Positions 43,352 through 52,671 of a DNA stretch of 64,000 nucleotides are shown here, piece after piece (the stretch's first letter is position 1; each line of letters starts with the position of its first letter). Origin of the DNA: Lacustribacter sp964460315 (GTDB lineage Bacteria > Pseudomonadota > Gammaproteobacteria > Burkholderiales > Burkholderiaceae_A); assembly GCA_964460315.1 (NCBI GenBank), contig CAYWPQ010000001.1, positions 1 through 64,000 of the forward strand. Direction: 5' to 3'. The translations under genes and the position numbers were made by a program. The notes under the pieces are model-generated. The model was not told the DNA's origin and made no database searches. It was given only the letters and a program-made list of their open reading frames with translations.

Positions 43352-44898
43352 GCCGAGACCGAACGGCCACGGGGTTTTCCGCGGGGCTCGGCCTGAACAG
43401 CCTCCAATTGTAAATCAATTCCAACCTTTGCCCACTCAAGCACCTCTTGGGAAAGGCCGAATTCGGTCAGCGGATGTTCCGTCAGCCAAGCCTCCTCGAC
43501 TGACAAGCGATAGCCGGCGGAGACTCGCTCAAGCCGAATCATCGGCAGATCCATGGGCAGACGTCTGCGGTAAAAATGGCAAGCCAAACGAAAACAGAGA
43601 AGCCCCGCCCAGAGCGATGGGCTGTTAATCATCGCCTGGGTCTTGCTGAGCTTCCCCTGATGACCCAGCACCAACGCCGCCAGCATCTGCTGCTCCTGGC
43701 GAGAAAACCCTGGCATGTCGGCATGGTTGAGAATGTAAGCGGAATGCTTGTGGTACCCGTTGTGGGAGATTGAATGACCGATCTCATGCAGGCAGGCCGC
43801 CCATTGAATCTGCTGTTCAATCGCCTGGCGCTCCTCATCGGTGCCAAGGCTGAGATCACGCCACAGCTGCAGCGAGAGTTCTCCAATGCGCCGCGCCTGC
43901 TCCGTGTCGACGGAATAGCGTCGCATCGCCTGCTCGACACCGATCTTGCGCATGTCCTCAAACTGAGTGCGTCCAACCAGGTCATACAAAACCCCCAGGC
44001 GAAGCGCGCCCTCACCGTAATGCATGACGTCGATATCCAGCTCATCGAAGATGGCGGACATGATGGCCACCCCTCCGGCAAACACAGGAAGCCGGTCTGG
44101 TTTGAGCCCTTGGAGCCCCGAGTCTTCGGCGCGACCCGCTTTCACCAAAAGGTTGCGTAACTTTTCCAAGGCCTCTGCCGTGATGCCGTCGGGAGAAAGC
44201 CCATTGGAGACCAGCACTTCGACGATCGCCTTGGCCGTTCCGCTGGAGCCGACCGCCTGCTGCCAACCCTGCTCTTTAAATGCTTCTCGAATAACCTGGA
44301 TCTCCTCGCGGGCAGAGAGAATCGCCGACTTCATGCCCGTGCGGGTGATCACACCGCCCGGAAAGAATTCCCTGCTGAATCGGACGCACCCCACATAGAC
44401 GCTTTCCAACACCCTAGGCTGATAATCAGCGCCAATAATGAATTCCGTTGAGCCCCCGCCAATATCGATGATCAGTCGCCGCTGACCATCGCGAGGAAGG
44501 CTGTGGGCAACCCCGGCGTAAATGAGGCGGGCCTCCTCCTGGCCGGCGATGACCTCGATGGGAAAGCCCAGGGCGGCCTCTGCTGTTTTTAAGAATTCAG
44601 CGCCGTTTTTTGCCACCCTCAGGGTGTTGGTGGCCACCGCACGCACCCGATCCGGGGAAAACGATCGCAGACGCTCGCCGAATCGCTGCAGGGCCAAGAT
44701 GGCGCGCGACTGGGACGCCTGATCGAGCTTTTTGTCAGCCCCAAGGCCAGCGGCAAGGCGCACGACTTCTTTGAGGCTATCCAGGGGGTAGATCTGATGG
44801 CCAAGTGACGATTCGTCCACCCTGCCAATCAGCAGATGAAAGCTATTGGACCCAAGGTCCACGGCAGCAACTAACTTCAGTGGGTTCGACATCGGCAT
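43342..44898 (-). CDS. ppx: Exopolyphosphatase (Ppx/GppA family)
   Basis: 518 residues. Actin-like ATPase fold: DLGSNSFHLLIGRV near the N-terminus, GGGSTEFIIG in the phosphate loop, a C-terminal HD-like helical domain (HEIGHSISHNGYHKHSAYIL). Hydrolyses terminal phosphates of polyphosphate (or pppGpp). Divergent from ppk1, the usual synthesis/degradation pairing. Start ATGCCGATG at 44898 with no good Shine-Dalgarno; the second ATG (44892) is as likely. The stop codon lies in the tRNA-Val gene. Confidence 0.95.
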   Translation of the reverse strand: MPMSNPLKLVAAVDLGSNSFHLLIGRVDESSLGHQIYPLDSLKEVVRLAAGLGADKKLDQASQSRAILALQRFGERLRSFSPDRVRAVATNTLRVAKNGAEFLKTAEAALGFPIEVIAGQEEARLIYAGVAHSLPRDGQRRLIIDIGGGSTEFIIGADYQPRVLESVYVGCVRFSREFFPGGVITRTGMKSAILSAREEIQVIREAFKEQGWQQAVGSSGTAKAIVEVLVSNGLSPDGITAEALEKLRNLLVKAGRAEDSGLQGLKPDRLPVFAGGVAIMSAIFDELDIDVMHYGEGALRLGVLYDLVGRTQFEDMRKIGVEQAMRRYSVDTEQARRIGELSLQLWRDLSLGTDEERQAIEQQIQWAACLHEIGHSISHNGYHKHSAYILNHADMPGFSRQEQQMLAALVLGHQGKLSKTQAMINSPSLWAGLLCFRLACHFYRRRLPMDLPMIRLERVSAGYRLSVEEAWLTEHPLTEFGLSQEVLEWAKVGIDLQLEAVQAEPRGKPRGRSVSAGA

Positions 44899-44944
44899 AG
44901 CAGCGCTATTGTCGCTCAGTTTGGGGATTCTTTTGATTGCGCAG

Positions 44945-44962
44945 CCGTCATATGAGCGTCAC
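44945..44962 (+). promoter_or_regulatory. Pho box upstream of ppk1
   Basis: CCGTCAT-ATGA-GCGTCAC: two 7-bp direct repeats 11 bp apart, close to the PhoB consensus (CTGTCAT, 4-bp AT-rich spacer, repeat). A TAGCCT element 10 bp downstream (44973-44978) is placed as a PhoB-type -10. Phosphate-starvation induction of ppk1 is inferred. Confidence 0.7.
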
Positions 44963-44985
44963 ACTTCCCCGTTAGCCTAGCCCCC

Positions 44986-47043
44986 ATGCCGAAAACTTCC
45001 AGCCCCTTGCTTCACCCCTTTCTTAACCGTGAACTGAGCCTGCTCGCCTTTAATGAACGGGTTCTGGCGATGTCGGAAGACCCCACGGTGCCGGCACTTG
45101 AAAAGCTCAAGTACATCTGCATTGTTTCCAGCAACCTGGACGAGCTCTTCGAGATTCGGCTGGCTGGAATCAAGGCCCAGCTCAAAAGCAACCCCGATCA
45201 GGTTCAGAGTGACGGCTATTCCGCCACCACCACCTATCGCGAGGTCTCGGAACGTGCCCACGAACTGATTGATCGTCAGTACCGAATTCTTAACACCCAA
45301 CTCTTCCCTTTGCTTGAAAAACAGGGCATTTACTTTCACCTTGCGGCCAGTCTGAACACCGAGCAACGACAGTGGGCGCACGAGTATTTTTCCCAGGAAG
45401 TTCTGCCTGTTCTCACGCCAATTGGGCTCTCGCCGACCCACCCATTCCCACGGGTGCTGAACAAAAGCTTGAACTTCATCGTTGAACTCGAGGGTAAGGA
45501 CTCCTTTGGTCGAGACAGTGGCATTGCGGTCGTCCAGGCTCCGCGTGCCCTCCCCCGGCTTGTCGCGATGCCGAAGGCGATCTCGGGCTATGACCACGGC
45601 TTCATGATGTTGTCGTCATTTGTGCAGGGCTTTGTTCACGAGCTCTTCCCAGGAATGACGGTGCACGGGGTGCACCAGTTTCGCGTCACCCGCAACAGCG
45701 ACCTCTTCGTGGACGAAGAAGAAGTCACCGACCTTCGACAGGCCCTTCAGGGGGAACTCTCACAACGCCAGTTCGGTGACGCGGTTCGACTCGAGGTCTC
45801 GGAAAGCACATCCGACAAGGTCTTAAAACTTCTACGCAATGAATTCGGGCTCTCCGAGCTTGACTGTTACCGTGTGTCGGGACCAGTCAATATGGTGCGG
45901 CTCATGCAGCTGCCAGATCTTGTCGATCGACCGGATCTGAAGTTCCCAAGCTTTGTTCCCCGATACCCCAGCGCCTTCGAAGCGGGCCGTCATTTCGATG
46001 TCTTACGCAAACAAGATGTGCTGGTTCACCATCCCTACGAAGCCTTCGCCAGCGTCTCGGATTTCATCCGCCTTGCCGCCACAGATCCCAGCGTCGTGGC
46101 CATCAAGCAGACCATCTATCGCACGGGGCAGACATCGGAACTCATGGAGTCACTTCTCATCGCGGCCCGAGCCGGAAAAGAGGTCACGGTGGTGGTCGAA
46201 CTCATGGCGCGCTTTGACGAAGAGACGAACATCAACTGGGCCTCAAAGCTTGAAGAAGCGGGAGCCCATGTGGTGTTTGGCGTGGTGGGCAATAAAACCC
46301 ACGCCAAGATGTGTCTGGTGGTTCGCCGCGAAAAAGACGGCATGCGCCGCTATGCCCACCTTGGCACGGGTAACTACCACCCCCGAACCGCCAAGCTCTA
46401 CACCGACTTTGGTCTTTTCACCGCCAACGACGACATCTGTCTTGATGTTCACGAGGTGTTTCAGCAGCTGACCGGTCTGGGTAAGGCCAACACCCTAAAG
46501 ACCCTTTGGCAGTCGCCCTTCACACTGCATGCCCGAGTGATTCAAGCCATCGAGCGCGAGGCCGCTCTGGCGAAAGGCGGCAAGCCCGCGCGCATCATTG
46601 CCAAGATGAATTCGCTGGTGGAACACGGTGTGATTGAAGCCTTATACAAAGCAAGCCAGGCCGGCGTGAAGATTGATCTCATCGTTCGAGGTGTCTGCGT
46701 GCTTCGACCCAAGGTGCCTGGGCTTTCTGAAAACATTAATGTGCGTTCCACCATTGGACGATTCCTTGAGCACAGCCGGATTTTTTATTTCCGTAATGGT
46801 GGCAAAGACGATCTCTACCTCTCCTCGGCGGACTGGATGGACCGAAACTTTTTCCGCCGCGTGGAGCTTGCCTTCCCCATTCTCGATCGCAAATTGAAGC
46901 TTCGTGTCATGCGCGAAGGCCTACAGTGCCATCTTCGAGACAATGCGCTTTCCTGGACGATGAAGGCTGACGGGAGTTACACCGTTCGGCGTGTTGTGGG
47001 GGAAAAACGCCGGGCCTCACAGGAACTTCTGATGCTGCGCTGA
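44986..47043 (+). CDS. ppk1: Polyphosphate kinase 1
   Basis: Makes polyphosphate from ATP. 685 residues. N-terminal FLNRELSLLAFNERVL, SNLDELFEIRLAGIKAQ; catalytic phospholipase-D-like folds with the autophosphorylated His in NKTHAKMCLVVRRE and second His in YAHLGTGNYHPRTAKLYTD; SSADWMDRNFFRRVE near the C-terminus. No Shine-Dalgarno precedes the ATG, and the predicted transcription start is only about 1-2 nt upstream, so the mRNA may be leaderless. Confidence 0.97.
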   Translation: MPKTSSPLLHPFLNRELSLLAFNERVLAMSEDPTVPALEKLKYICIVSSNLDELFEIRLAGIKAQLKSNPDQVQSDGYSATTTYREVSERAHELIDRQYRILNTQLFPLLEKQGIYFHLAASLNTEQRQWAHEYFSQEVLPVLTPIGLSPTHPFPRVLNKSLNFIVELEGKDSFGRDSGIAVVQAPRALPRLVAMPKAISGYDHGFMMLSSFVQGFVHELFPGMTVHGVHQFRVTRNSDLFVDEEEVTDLRQALQGELSQRQFGDAVRLEVSESTSDKVLKLLRNEFGLSELDCYRVSGPVNMVRLMQLPDLVDRPDLKFPSFVPRYPSAFEAGRHFDVLRKQDVLVHHPYEAFASVSDFIRLAATDPSVVAIKQTIYRTGQTSELMESLLIAARAGKEVTVVVELMARFDEETNINWASKLEEAGAHVVFGVVGNKTHAKMCLVVRREKDGMRRYAHLGTGNYHPRTAKLYTDFGLFTANDDICLDVHEVFQQLTGLGKANTLKTLWQSPFTLHARVIQAIEREAALAKGGKPARIIAKMNSLVEHGVIEALYKASQAGVKIDLIVRGVCVLRPKVPGLSENINVRSTIGRFLEHSRIFYFRNGGKDDLYLSSADWMDRNFFRRVELAFPILDRKLKLRVMREGLQCHLRDNALSWTMKADGSYTVRRVVGEKRRASQELLMLR

Positions 47044-47080
47044 TTTCCCTTCGTCTTCTTTCCTTCCTCTTCCTTCACTG

Positions 47081-48730
47081 CTAAGACTTGCCACGTTTCA
47101 GCGCAGGGCCAAGCACCAACAGAGGCAAAAGCCCCACCAGGGCGATCATGATGGCTGGCCAGGCCGCCTCCGACAACAGCTCATCAGCCGCAAGGTGGTG
47201 TGCCGCTACGGCAAGTGTCTCCAGGTTAAAGGGCCGAAGCACCAGCGTCGCGGGAAGCTCTTTCACCACATCCACAAACACAAGCAAAGCCGCAACGCCC
47301 GTGGCGCGCGTCATGAGTGGCAGATGAATGGATTGAAAAATTCGAAACGGAGAGAGCCCAAGACTGCTGGCCGACCACTCAATATTTCGGGTGATACGCG
47401 ACAGTCCGCTCTCGATTGAACTTAAACCCACGGCAAAAAAGCGCGTCAGGTAGGCCCCCAGAAGCAACACGCCGGTTCCCACCAGGGCGACTCGCCATCC
47501 AAGCCAGGCATCCGCAAGCTGCGTAAATAGACCTGACCAGGCCAAAAGGCCCACCGCAATCACGAGTCCAGGCATGGCATAGCCAGCGGAAGCCACTCGA
47601 ACCGACTGAGTGGCAAGCCTATTTCCTGATCGGAGGGCGTAGCCCGCAACCCATGCACTGGGCACGATCAGGGCAACGGCCGCGATTCCAAGCAGGATCG
47701 AACTGACCGCCTGCTGGCCAAGCTTCGCCCACTGTGGGTAGCTCTCTGCGCTGATCCCCGCGTAGAGCAAAAGTGCAAGCGGGATCAAAAATCCAATCAC
47801 TCCGGGGATGGCGCAAACCAGTCGCATGAGCCAAGCCGCCCTTCCATGAACCTGAATGGGTCTTGACTGAGTCCCCGTTCGCCCAGTCGCCCACTGGGCT
47901 TTGCCTCGCGCTTTGACCTCAAGCCAGATCAGGATGGCCACGGTCATCATCAAAAACAGTGCAATCAGGGCCGCGGTTGAACGATCACCATAACTAAACC
48001 AGGCCTTGAACAATCCCGTCGACAGCGTTGGCACAGAGAAAAATGCCACGGTTCCGTAGTCCGCAAAACATTCCATCACCACCAGCGCCAGACCGGCAAT
48101 CCAGGCCGGCCGAGCCAGTGGCACGGCAAGCCTCAGAAAAATCTTAATCGGCCCCAGACCCATGGCACGAGCCGCGTCAAAGGCCGCGCCCTGGCGTTCC
48201 GCAAAGGCAGTCTTCGAGAGAAGCGCGACGTAAGGCGAGAGCGCCACCCCAAGCACAACACCAGCACCCCAAAGCGAACGAATGTCGATCCGAGGAAGTG
48301 TCACGCCCAGAATCGCAAGACCATTGGCAATGTCTCGGTAAAGCCAACCTGAAGGGTCCAAGGCATCGGTATAGGCGTAGGCAAGCACATAAGCAGGCAT
48401 GGCCATGGGCAGGACCAGGGACCATTCCAGAAGGCCCCTGCCACGGAAATCATAGGCGGTCACCATCCAGGCGGCAGGCACGCCAAGCACCAAGGCGACC
48501 ACGCCGGCAAGCGCTGACAGCGCCAAGGTGTTGATGAGATAGCCCGGGAGCACCGACTCCAAAAGGCTCTGAAGCACCTCCGGGTCCATCATCGCCTGAA
48601 GGCCAAATGCCGCAACGGCCGCGAGGGGCAAGAGGATGGCCGCCACCAGCACGACCGTGATCGCTGTCAGCAGGCGAGGCGCTGGTCGGTCTTGCGAGCG
48701 CTGAATCGTGGTTGAGGTGGATTGGGTCAT
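47081..48730 (-). CDS. Iron(III) ABC transporter permease (FbpB/AfuB type)
   Basis: 549 residues with about twelve membrane helices in two fused binding-protein-dependent permease units, the layout of SfuB/FbpB. EAA-like loops occur in each half: DAARAMGLGPIKIFLRLAVPLARP and IEWSASSLGLSPFRIFQSIHLPLMT. Divergent from the ATPase gene across 59 bp that hold a Fur box. No periplasmic iron-binding protein gene is near. Converges on ppk1 with a 37-bp pyrimidine-rich gap. Confidence 0.93.
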   Translation of the reverse strand: MTQSTSTTIQRSQDRPAPRLLTAITVVLVAAILLPLAAVAAFGLQAMMDPEVLQSLLESVLPGYLINTLALSALAGVVALVLGVPAAWMVTAYDFRGRGLLEWSLVLPMAMPAYVLAYAYTDALDPSGWLYRDIANGLAILGVTLPRIDIRSLWGAGVVLGVALSPYVALLSKTAFAERQGAAFDAARAMGLGPIKIFLRLAVPLARPAWIAGLALVVMECFADYGTVAFFSVPTLSTGLFKAWFSYGDRSTAALIALFLMMTVAILIWLEVKARGKAQWATGRTGTQSRPIQVHGRAAWLMRLVCAIPGVIGFLIPLALLLYAGISAESYPQWAKLGQQAVSSILLGIAAVALIVPSAWVAGYALRSGNRLATQSVRVASAGYAMPGLVIAVGLLAWSGLFTQLADAWLGWRVALVGTGVLLLGAYLTRFFAVGLSSIESGLSRITRNIEWSASSLGLSPFRIFQSIHLPLMTRATGVAALLVFVDVVKELPATLVLRPFNLETLAVAAHHLAADELLSEAAWPAIMIALVGLLPLLVLGPALKRGKS

Positions 48731-48748
48731 TGACGACTTTTTGCCAAA

Positions 48749-48763
48749 TGAGAATTATAATCA
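48749..48763. promoter_or_regulatory. Fur box in a divergent iron-transport promoter
   Basis: TGAGAATTATAATCA matches the 7-1-7 Fur consensus (TGATAATnATTATCA) at 12 of 14 positions. The palindrome contains TATAAT on the plus strand (48756-48761) and on the minus strand (48759-48754), correctly placed as -10 elements for fbpC-like and fbpB-like genes. Fe-Fur binding would block both. Confidence 0.85.
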
Positions 48764-48789
48764 TCTGCATCCAAACCAACCAATTCGCC

Positions 48790-49884
48790 ATGGACACCCT
48801 GGTTCTTAAGAACGTCTCCATCACCTACGAGGACTCCCGGTCGAAGAGCGGCTTCATCGAGGCGGCCCATGACGTTAGCTTTTCCCTTGGCAAAGGGAAG
48901 ATCGGCTGCCTGCTCGGCCCTTCGGGCTGCGGCAAGACCAGCATTCTTCGCGCCGTCGCTGGCTTTATTGGAGTCTCCCAAGGCGAGATATGGCTCAATG
49001 ACCAATCAATCGCCTCCCCGAAATCATGGCTACCCCCGGAAAAGCGAAGTGTTGGCGTGGTCTTTCAGGACTACGCCCTCTTTCCTCATTTAACGGTTGC
49101 CGAAAACGTGGCCTTCGGACTCACCCAGGGTAAGAGGCTTTCGGGAAAGACGCTCCCCGCCGACGCCCTTGAGATGATCAAGATCGTGGGGCTCTTGCCA
49201 CACATGGACCGATATCCTCATGAACTCTCCGGCGGCCAGCAGCAGCGCGTGGCGCTTGCCCGGGCACTGGCGCCGCGACCCGGCTTGGTCTTGCTTGATG
49301 AGCCTTTCTCGAATCTCGATATCGCCCTTCGTGAGCGGCTCGCGCGGGAAGTTCGAGACATCCTTGAAGAAACTCAGACCACGGCCATCTTGGTAACCCA
49401 TGATCAACATGAGGCATTCGCCGTCGCCGATGAAGTCGGGGTCTTGTTTGATGGAAAGCTTGCCCAATGGGGCGACCCGTATCTGCTTTACCACGAGCCA
49501 AACTCCGCGGCTGTGGCCCGCTTCGTGGGTGAAGGGGCTCTGATCAGTGGCGCGCAGCACGGGCACCGAGTGAAGACCCCCTTGGGTGACCTTGCGCTGA
49601 AGCCCTGCTGCTGCCATGAGTCGGTGGCTTCAAAGGATGTTCGAGTCTTGCTTCGGCCCGATGATGTGGTTCATGACGACGCCTCGGAGCTCACCGCCCG
49701 GGTGGTTCGCAAGGCATTTCGTGGCGCCGACTTTCTCTACACGCTCGAGTTGCCCAACGGCGAGCAGATCCTCTCTTTGGTTCCAAGTCATCACAACCAC
49801 GACCTCGACGAGCCCATCGGTATTCGACTTGAAGCCGATCACGTGGTGACTTTCGGTGAGTCCGAACCGGCATCGGCTTTCTGA
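48790..49884 (+). CDS. Iron(III) ABC transporter ATP-binding protein (FbpC type)
   Basis: 364 residues from ATG 48790 (open frame extends upstream through the promoter). Walker A LLGPSGCGKTS (42-52), Q-loop FQDYALFPHLTV, signature LSGGQQQR, Walker B LVLLDEPFSNLD, H-loop ILVTHDQHEA. A TOBE-like C-terminal part follows with an uncommon PCCCHE cysteine triplet of unknown meaning. Partner of the divergent permease. No evident Shine-Dalgarno. Confidence 0.95.
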   Translation: MDTLVLKNVSITYEDSRSKSGFIEAAHDVSFSLGKGKIGCLLGPSGCGKTSILRAVAGFIGVSQGEIWLNDQSIASPKSWLPPEKRSVGVVFQDYALFPHLTVAENVAFGLTQGKRLSGKTLPADALEMIKIVGLLPHMDRYPHELSGGQQQRVALARALAPRPGLVLLDEPFSNLDIALRERLAREVRDILEETQTTAILVTHDQHEAFAVADEVGVLFDGKLAQWGDPYLLYHEPNSAAVARFVGEGALISGAQHGHRVKTPLGDLALKPCCCHESVASKDVRVLLRPDDVVHDDASELTARVVRKAFRGADFLYTLELPNGEQILSLVPSHHNHDLDEPIGIRLEADHVVTFGESEPASAF

Positions 49885-49980
49885 GTCAGGAAAAGCTGCT
49901 GGTCTGGTGACCCGTCATTCACTTATTCCTAGGGCTGTGCTAAGGTTCATTGTGCGCCGCATCAATTCCCGGCAGACGCT

Positions 49981-52566
49981 ATGGACCAACACCTTCTAAC
50001 ACCCCTGATTGAACCCAACACCATCGCGGTGTGGTTCGATCATGCCACCTCCGCGGTCACCCAGAACGCCCTCCGGGAACAACTTGGTCGATCCCACGCC
50101 AAGGTGAGTTTCTGGCCTGAGGTCCCCAACGAAAAACTCGATCTCGCCCTCATTGCAGGCGCGCCGAATTCCCTGCGTCAGTCCCTTAACGAGGCCGCAT
50201 CGCGACGATGCAAAGCCGCCGTCATCCTGACCAGCAACGTCAGCATCCCCCTCCAAAACGACCTGCGTGACGAGGCGCGACGACTCGGTATTGCGCTGGT
50301 GGGTCCCGCCTCCTTTGGAATTCAACGTCCATCCATTGGACTCAATGCAAGCACCTGCAGCACCACAGCCCTTCGAGGTCGTGTCGCGCTTTTATCTCAA
50401 TCCGGCGCCCTAGCCTCCGCCATTTTGGATTGGGCCGGGGAATACAAGGTGGGTTTTTCCGCGGTGATCACATTGGGCAATGAATGCGACGTTGATCTGG
50501 CTCGAGCGCTCGATTACCTCGCCAACGACCACGAAACCCAGGCCATCGTGATCTATCTCGAATGCGTGGCCAACCCGCGCGCATTTCTGAGTGCACTCCG
50601 TGCTGCGGCAAGTCTTAAGCCCGTCATCCTTCTGAAAGCCGGCGCGACCACCCATTCGCCGATGGATCCGCTTACCCACACCCAGGCTCTCGTCGGTAGC
50701 GACGATGTCTTCGATGCAGCGATTCGTCGATCCGGTGCCGTACGCGTGAACTATTTCCTGCAACTCTTTGCTGCCGTCCGCGTTCTCACCTCGAATCGTC
50801 CGCCAAACGGCAGACAGCTCGCGGTCATCAGCAACGGACGCGGCCCTGCGCTCCTGGTGCAGGACCTGGTTCGCGCTCTCAACATTCGTCTGCCGGCCCT
50901 TCCCGAACATAATCCCATCATCATCCGAGATGACAGCGACGGGGTCGCCTATCAAGAAGCGATTCGTGAGCTGGACGCCAATCCTGATGTCGATGTGATT
51001 CTTGCCATTCACTCGCCACACCTGAGTGTCGACACGGAGGCCATCACCAAGGCCGTGGCCCAGGCATCAGCCGCCACCGAAAAGCTGGTGATCGGCTGCT
51101 GGCTGGGTGATCAGTCCACCCGTGAGGCCCGTAACTGGCTTTCATCGCAGGGTGTTCCTGCCTTTCGAACACCCGAGGCCGCGGTCGATGCGCTGCATGC
51201 ACTGACCACATTCAAACAAAACCAGGAGCTCTTGCAGCAGATCTCCCCGGTGCTCAGCCTGGATGACACGCCAGACCTTGACGGCGCTCGAATGATCATT
51301 GAAGGTGCCATCGCTGATCGTCGCTACACCCTCACGGAGATGGAATCCAAGTCACTTCTCTCCGCCTTCGGCATCGCCGTGTCCACGACCATCTCCGCGC
51401 GATCCGCCAATGAGTCAGCATTAATTGCCCATCAGATTGGGTTCCCCGTTGCGCTCAAAATCAATTCGCCGGACATCATTCATAAGTCCGAAGTGGATGG
51501 CGTGCGACTGAATTTGAAAACCGCGCAAGAGGTTCGAGAAGCATTCGATGATCTGATCAACCGAGTTCGCGAACTGGCCCCAACGGCAAGGATTGAAGGC
51601 GTGGTCGTGCAACGATTCATCGAGCGAAGCCGGTCCACCGAAGCCCACATTGGCATGACCACCGACCCGCTTTTTGGGCCAGTGATCTCGTTTGGCCCCG
51701 GCGGAGAGAAAGTTCGTTGGGTCCGGGATCGAGCACTTGAACTGCCCCCGCTCAATGGGCTGCTGGCCCAACGCTTAATCGAGCGAACCCAGCTGGGGCA
51801 GACACTGCTTGATGAGCAAGCGCATCACAACTCCGACCGGCCTCATCCAGCCATTGAAAAAATTGAACGCCTCTTACTGAAGGTCTCGGATTTGATTTGT
51901 GAGCTGCCGGCAATTCGCGAGATCGATATCAATCCGGTGATTGTCTCGGAACAAGACGCCATCGTGCTGGACGCACGGATGGTGATCGAATCGACTCAGG
52001 GGCAACACATGCCTCGATATGGCCATCTTTCCATCATGCCTTATCCAGGACACCTCACCGCCCAGTACCCACTGCCCAGAGACGGTACTTACGAAATTCG
52101 TCCCATTCGATGGAACGATAGCGATCGGCTGAATCACCTCTTGGCCAATCTTTCGGAGGAATCGCGCTTCATGCGGTTTCTCGCCAACGTCAAATCATTC
52201 ACCCCCAAGCAGCTTGCCCGTTTCACTCAAATTGATTACCACCGCGACATGGCGCTGGTGGCCACCGTCGGCCGGCATGACCAAGAGGAGTTGATCGGCG
52301 TTGCGCGTTATGCCTTGCTGCCGAACGCGGAGAGCGCTGAATTCGCGCTTGTGGTGGCCGACGCCTATCAGAACCAGGGGATTGGATCAAAGCTCATGAA
52401 GTCGTTGATTGATGTCGCCCGTGACCAGCACCTTCAGACCATTGAGGGGTATGTTCTGGCCAACAACGGACTGATGCTTCGTCTGATGACCAAACTTGGT
52501 TTTGACATCGAACCGGACCCCGACGACGCGACCATGCGTCGGGTGGTGAAATCACTCGAGCCTTGA
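49981..52566 (+). CDS. Pat-like protein lysine acetyltransferase (ADP-forming acyl-CoA synthetase fused to GNAT)
   Basis: 861 residues. Order: CoA-binding/succinyl-CoA ligase-like region (1-~440, with LLSQSGALASAILDW), ATP-grasp half (~450-680, LSAFGIAVSTTISARSANES and FPVALKINSPDIIHKSEVDGV), then a GNAT domain (~690-861) with the acetyl-CoA loop YQNQGIGSKLM. Homologues (Pat/PatZ) acetylate metabolic enzymes such as Acs. His233 in THTQALVGSD falls where the active phospho-His of ADP-forming synthetases lies, a position reported (from memory) to be lost in classical Pat. Monocistronic. Confidence 0.93.
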   Translation: MDQHLLTPLIEPNTIAVWFDHATSAVTQNALREQLGRSHAKVSFWPEVPNEKLDLALIAGAPNSLRQSLNEAASRRCKAAVILTSNVSIPLQNDLRDEARRLGIALVGPASFGIQRPSIGLNASTCSTTALRGRVALLSQSGALASAILDWAGEYKVGFSAVITLGNECDVDLARALDYLANDHETQAIVIYLECVANPRAFLSALRAAASLKPVILLKAGATTHSPMDPLTHTQALVGSDDVFDAAIRRSGAVRVNYFLQLFAAVRVLTSNRPPNGRQLAVISNGRGPALLVQDLVRALNIRLPALPEHNPIIIRDDSDGVAYQEAIRELDANPDVDVILAIHSPHLSVDTEAITKAVAQASAATEKLVIGCWLGDQSTREARNWLSSQGVPAFRTPEAAVDALHALTTFKQNQELLQQISPVLSLDDTPDLDGARMIIEGAIADRRYTLTEMESKSLLSAFGIAVSTTISARSANESALIAHQIGFPVALKINSPDIIHKSEVDGVRLNLKTAQEVREAFDDLINRVRELAPTARIEGVVVQRFIERSRSTEAHIGMTTDPLFGPVISFGPGGEKVRWVRDRALELPPLNGLLAQRLIERTQLGQTLLDEQAHHNSDRPHPAIEKIERLLLKVSDLICELPAIREIDINPVIVSEQDAIVLDARMVIESTQGQHMPRYGHLSIMPYPGHLTAQYPLPRDGTYEIRPIRWNDSDRLNHLLANLSEESRFMRFLANVKSFTPKQLARFTQIDYHRDMALVATVGRHDQEELIGVARYALLPNAESAEFALVVADAYQNQGIGSKLMKSLIDVARDQHLQTIEGYVLANNGLMLRLMTKLGFDIEPDPDDATMRRVVKSLEP

Positions 52567-52610
52567 GGGCTCCGACATGAAGAGCGCCGGCAAAGACCCG
52601 GCACACGACC

Positions 52611-52644
52611 AAAAAAAACGCCAGTTGAATTTCAACTGGCGTTT
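52611..52644 (-). terminator. Rho-independent terminator of the phasin gene
   Basis: Perfect arms AAACGCCAGTTGAA / TTCAACTGGCGTTT followed on the minus strand by a run of eight T. It lies 28 nt after the phasin stop. On the plus strand it could weakly serve the Pat-like gene too. Confidence 0.93.
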
Positions 52645-52671
52645 GGATGACTGCAGAGATGCCGGTGAAGC

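Noticed and set aside
47044..47080. Terminator between ppk1 and the iron permease
   Set aside because: The gap is pyrimidine-rich but has no stem-forming arms.
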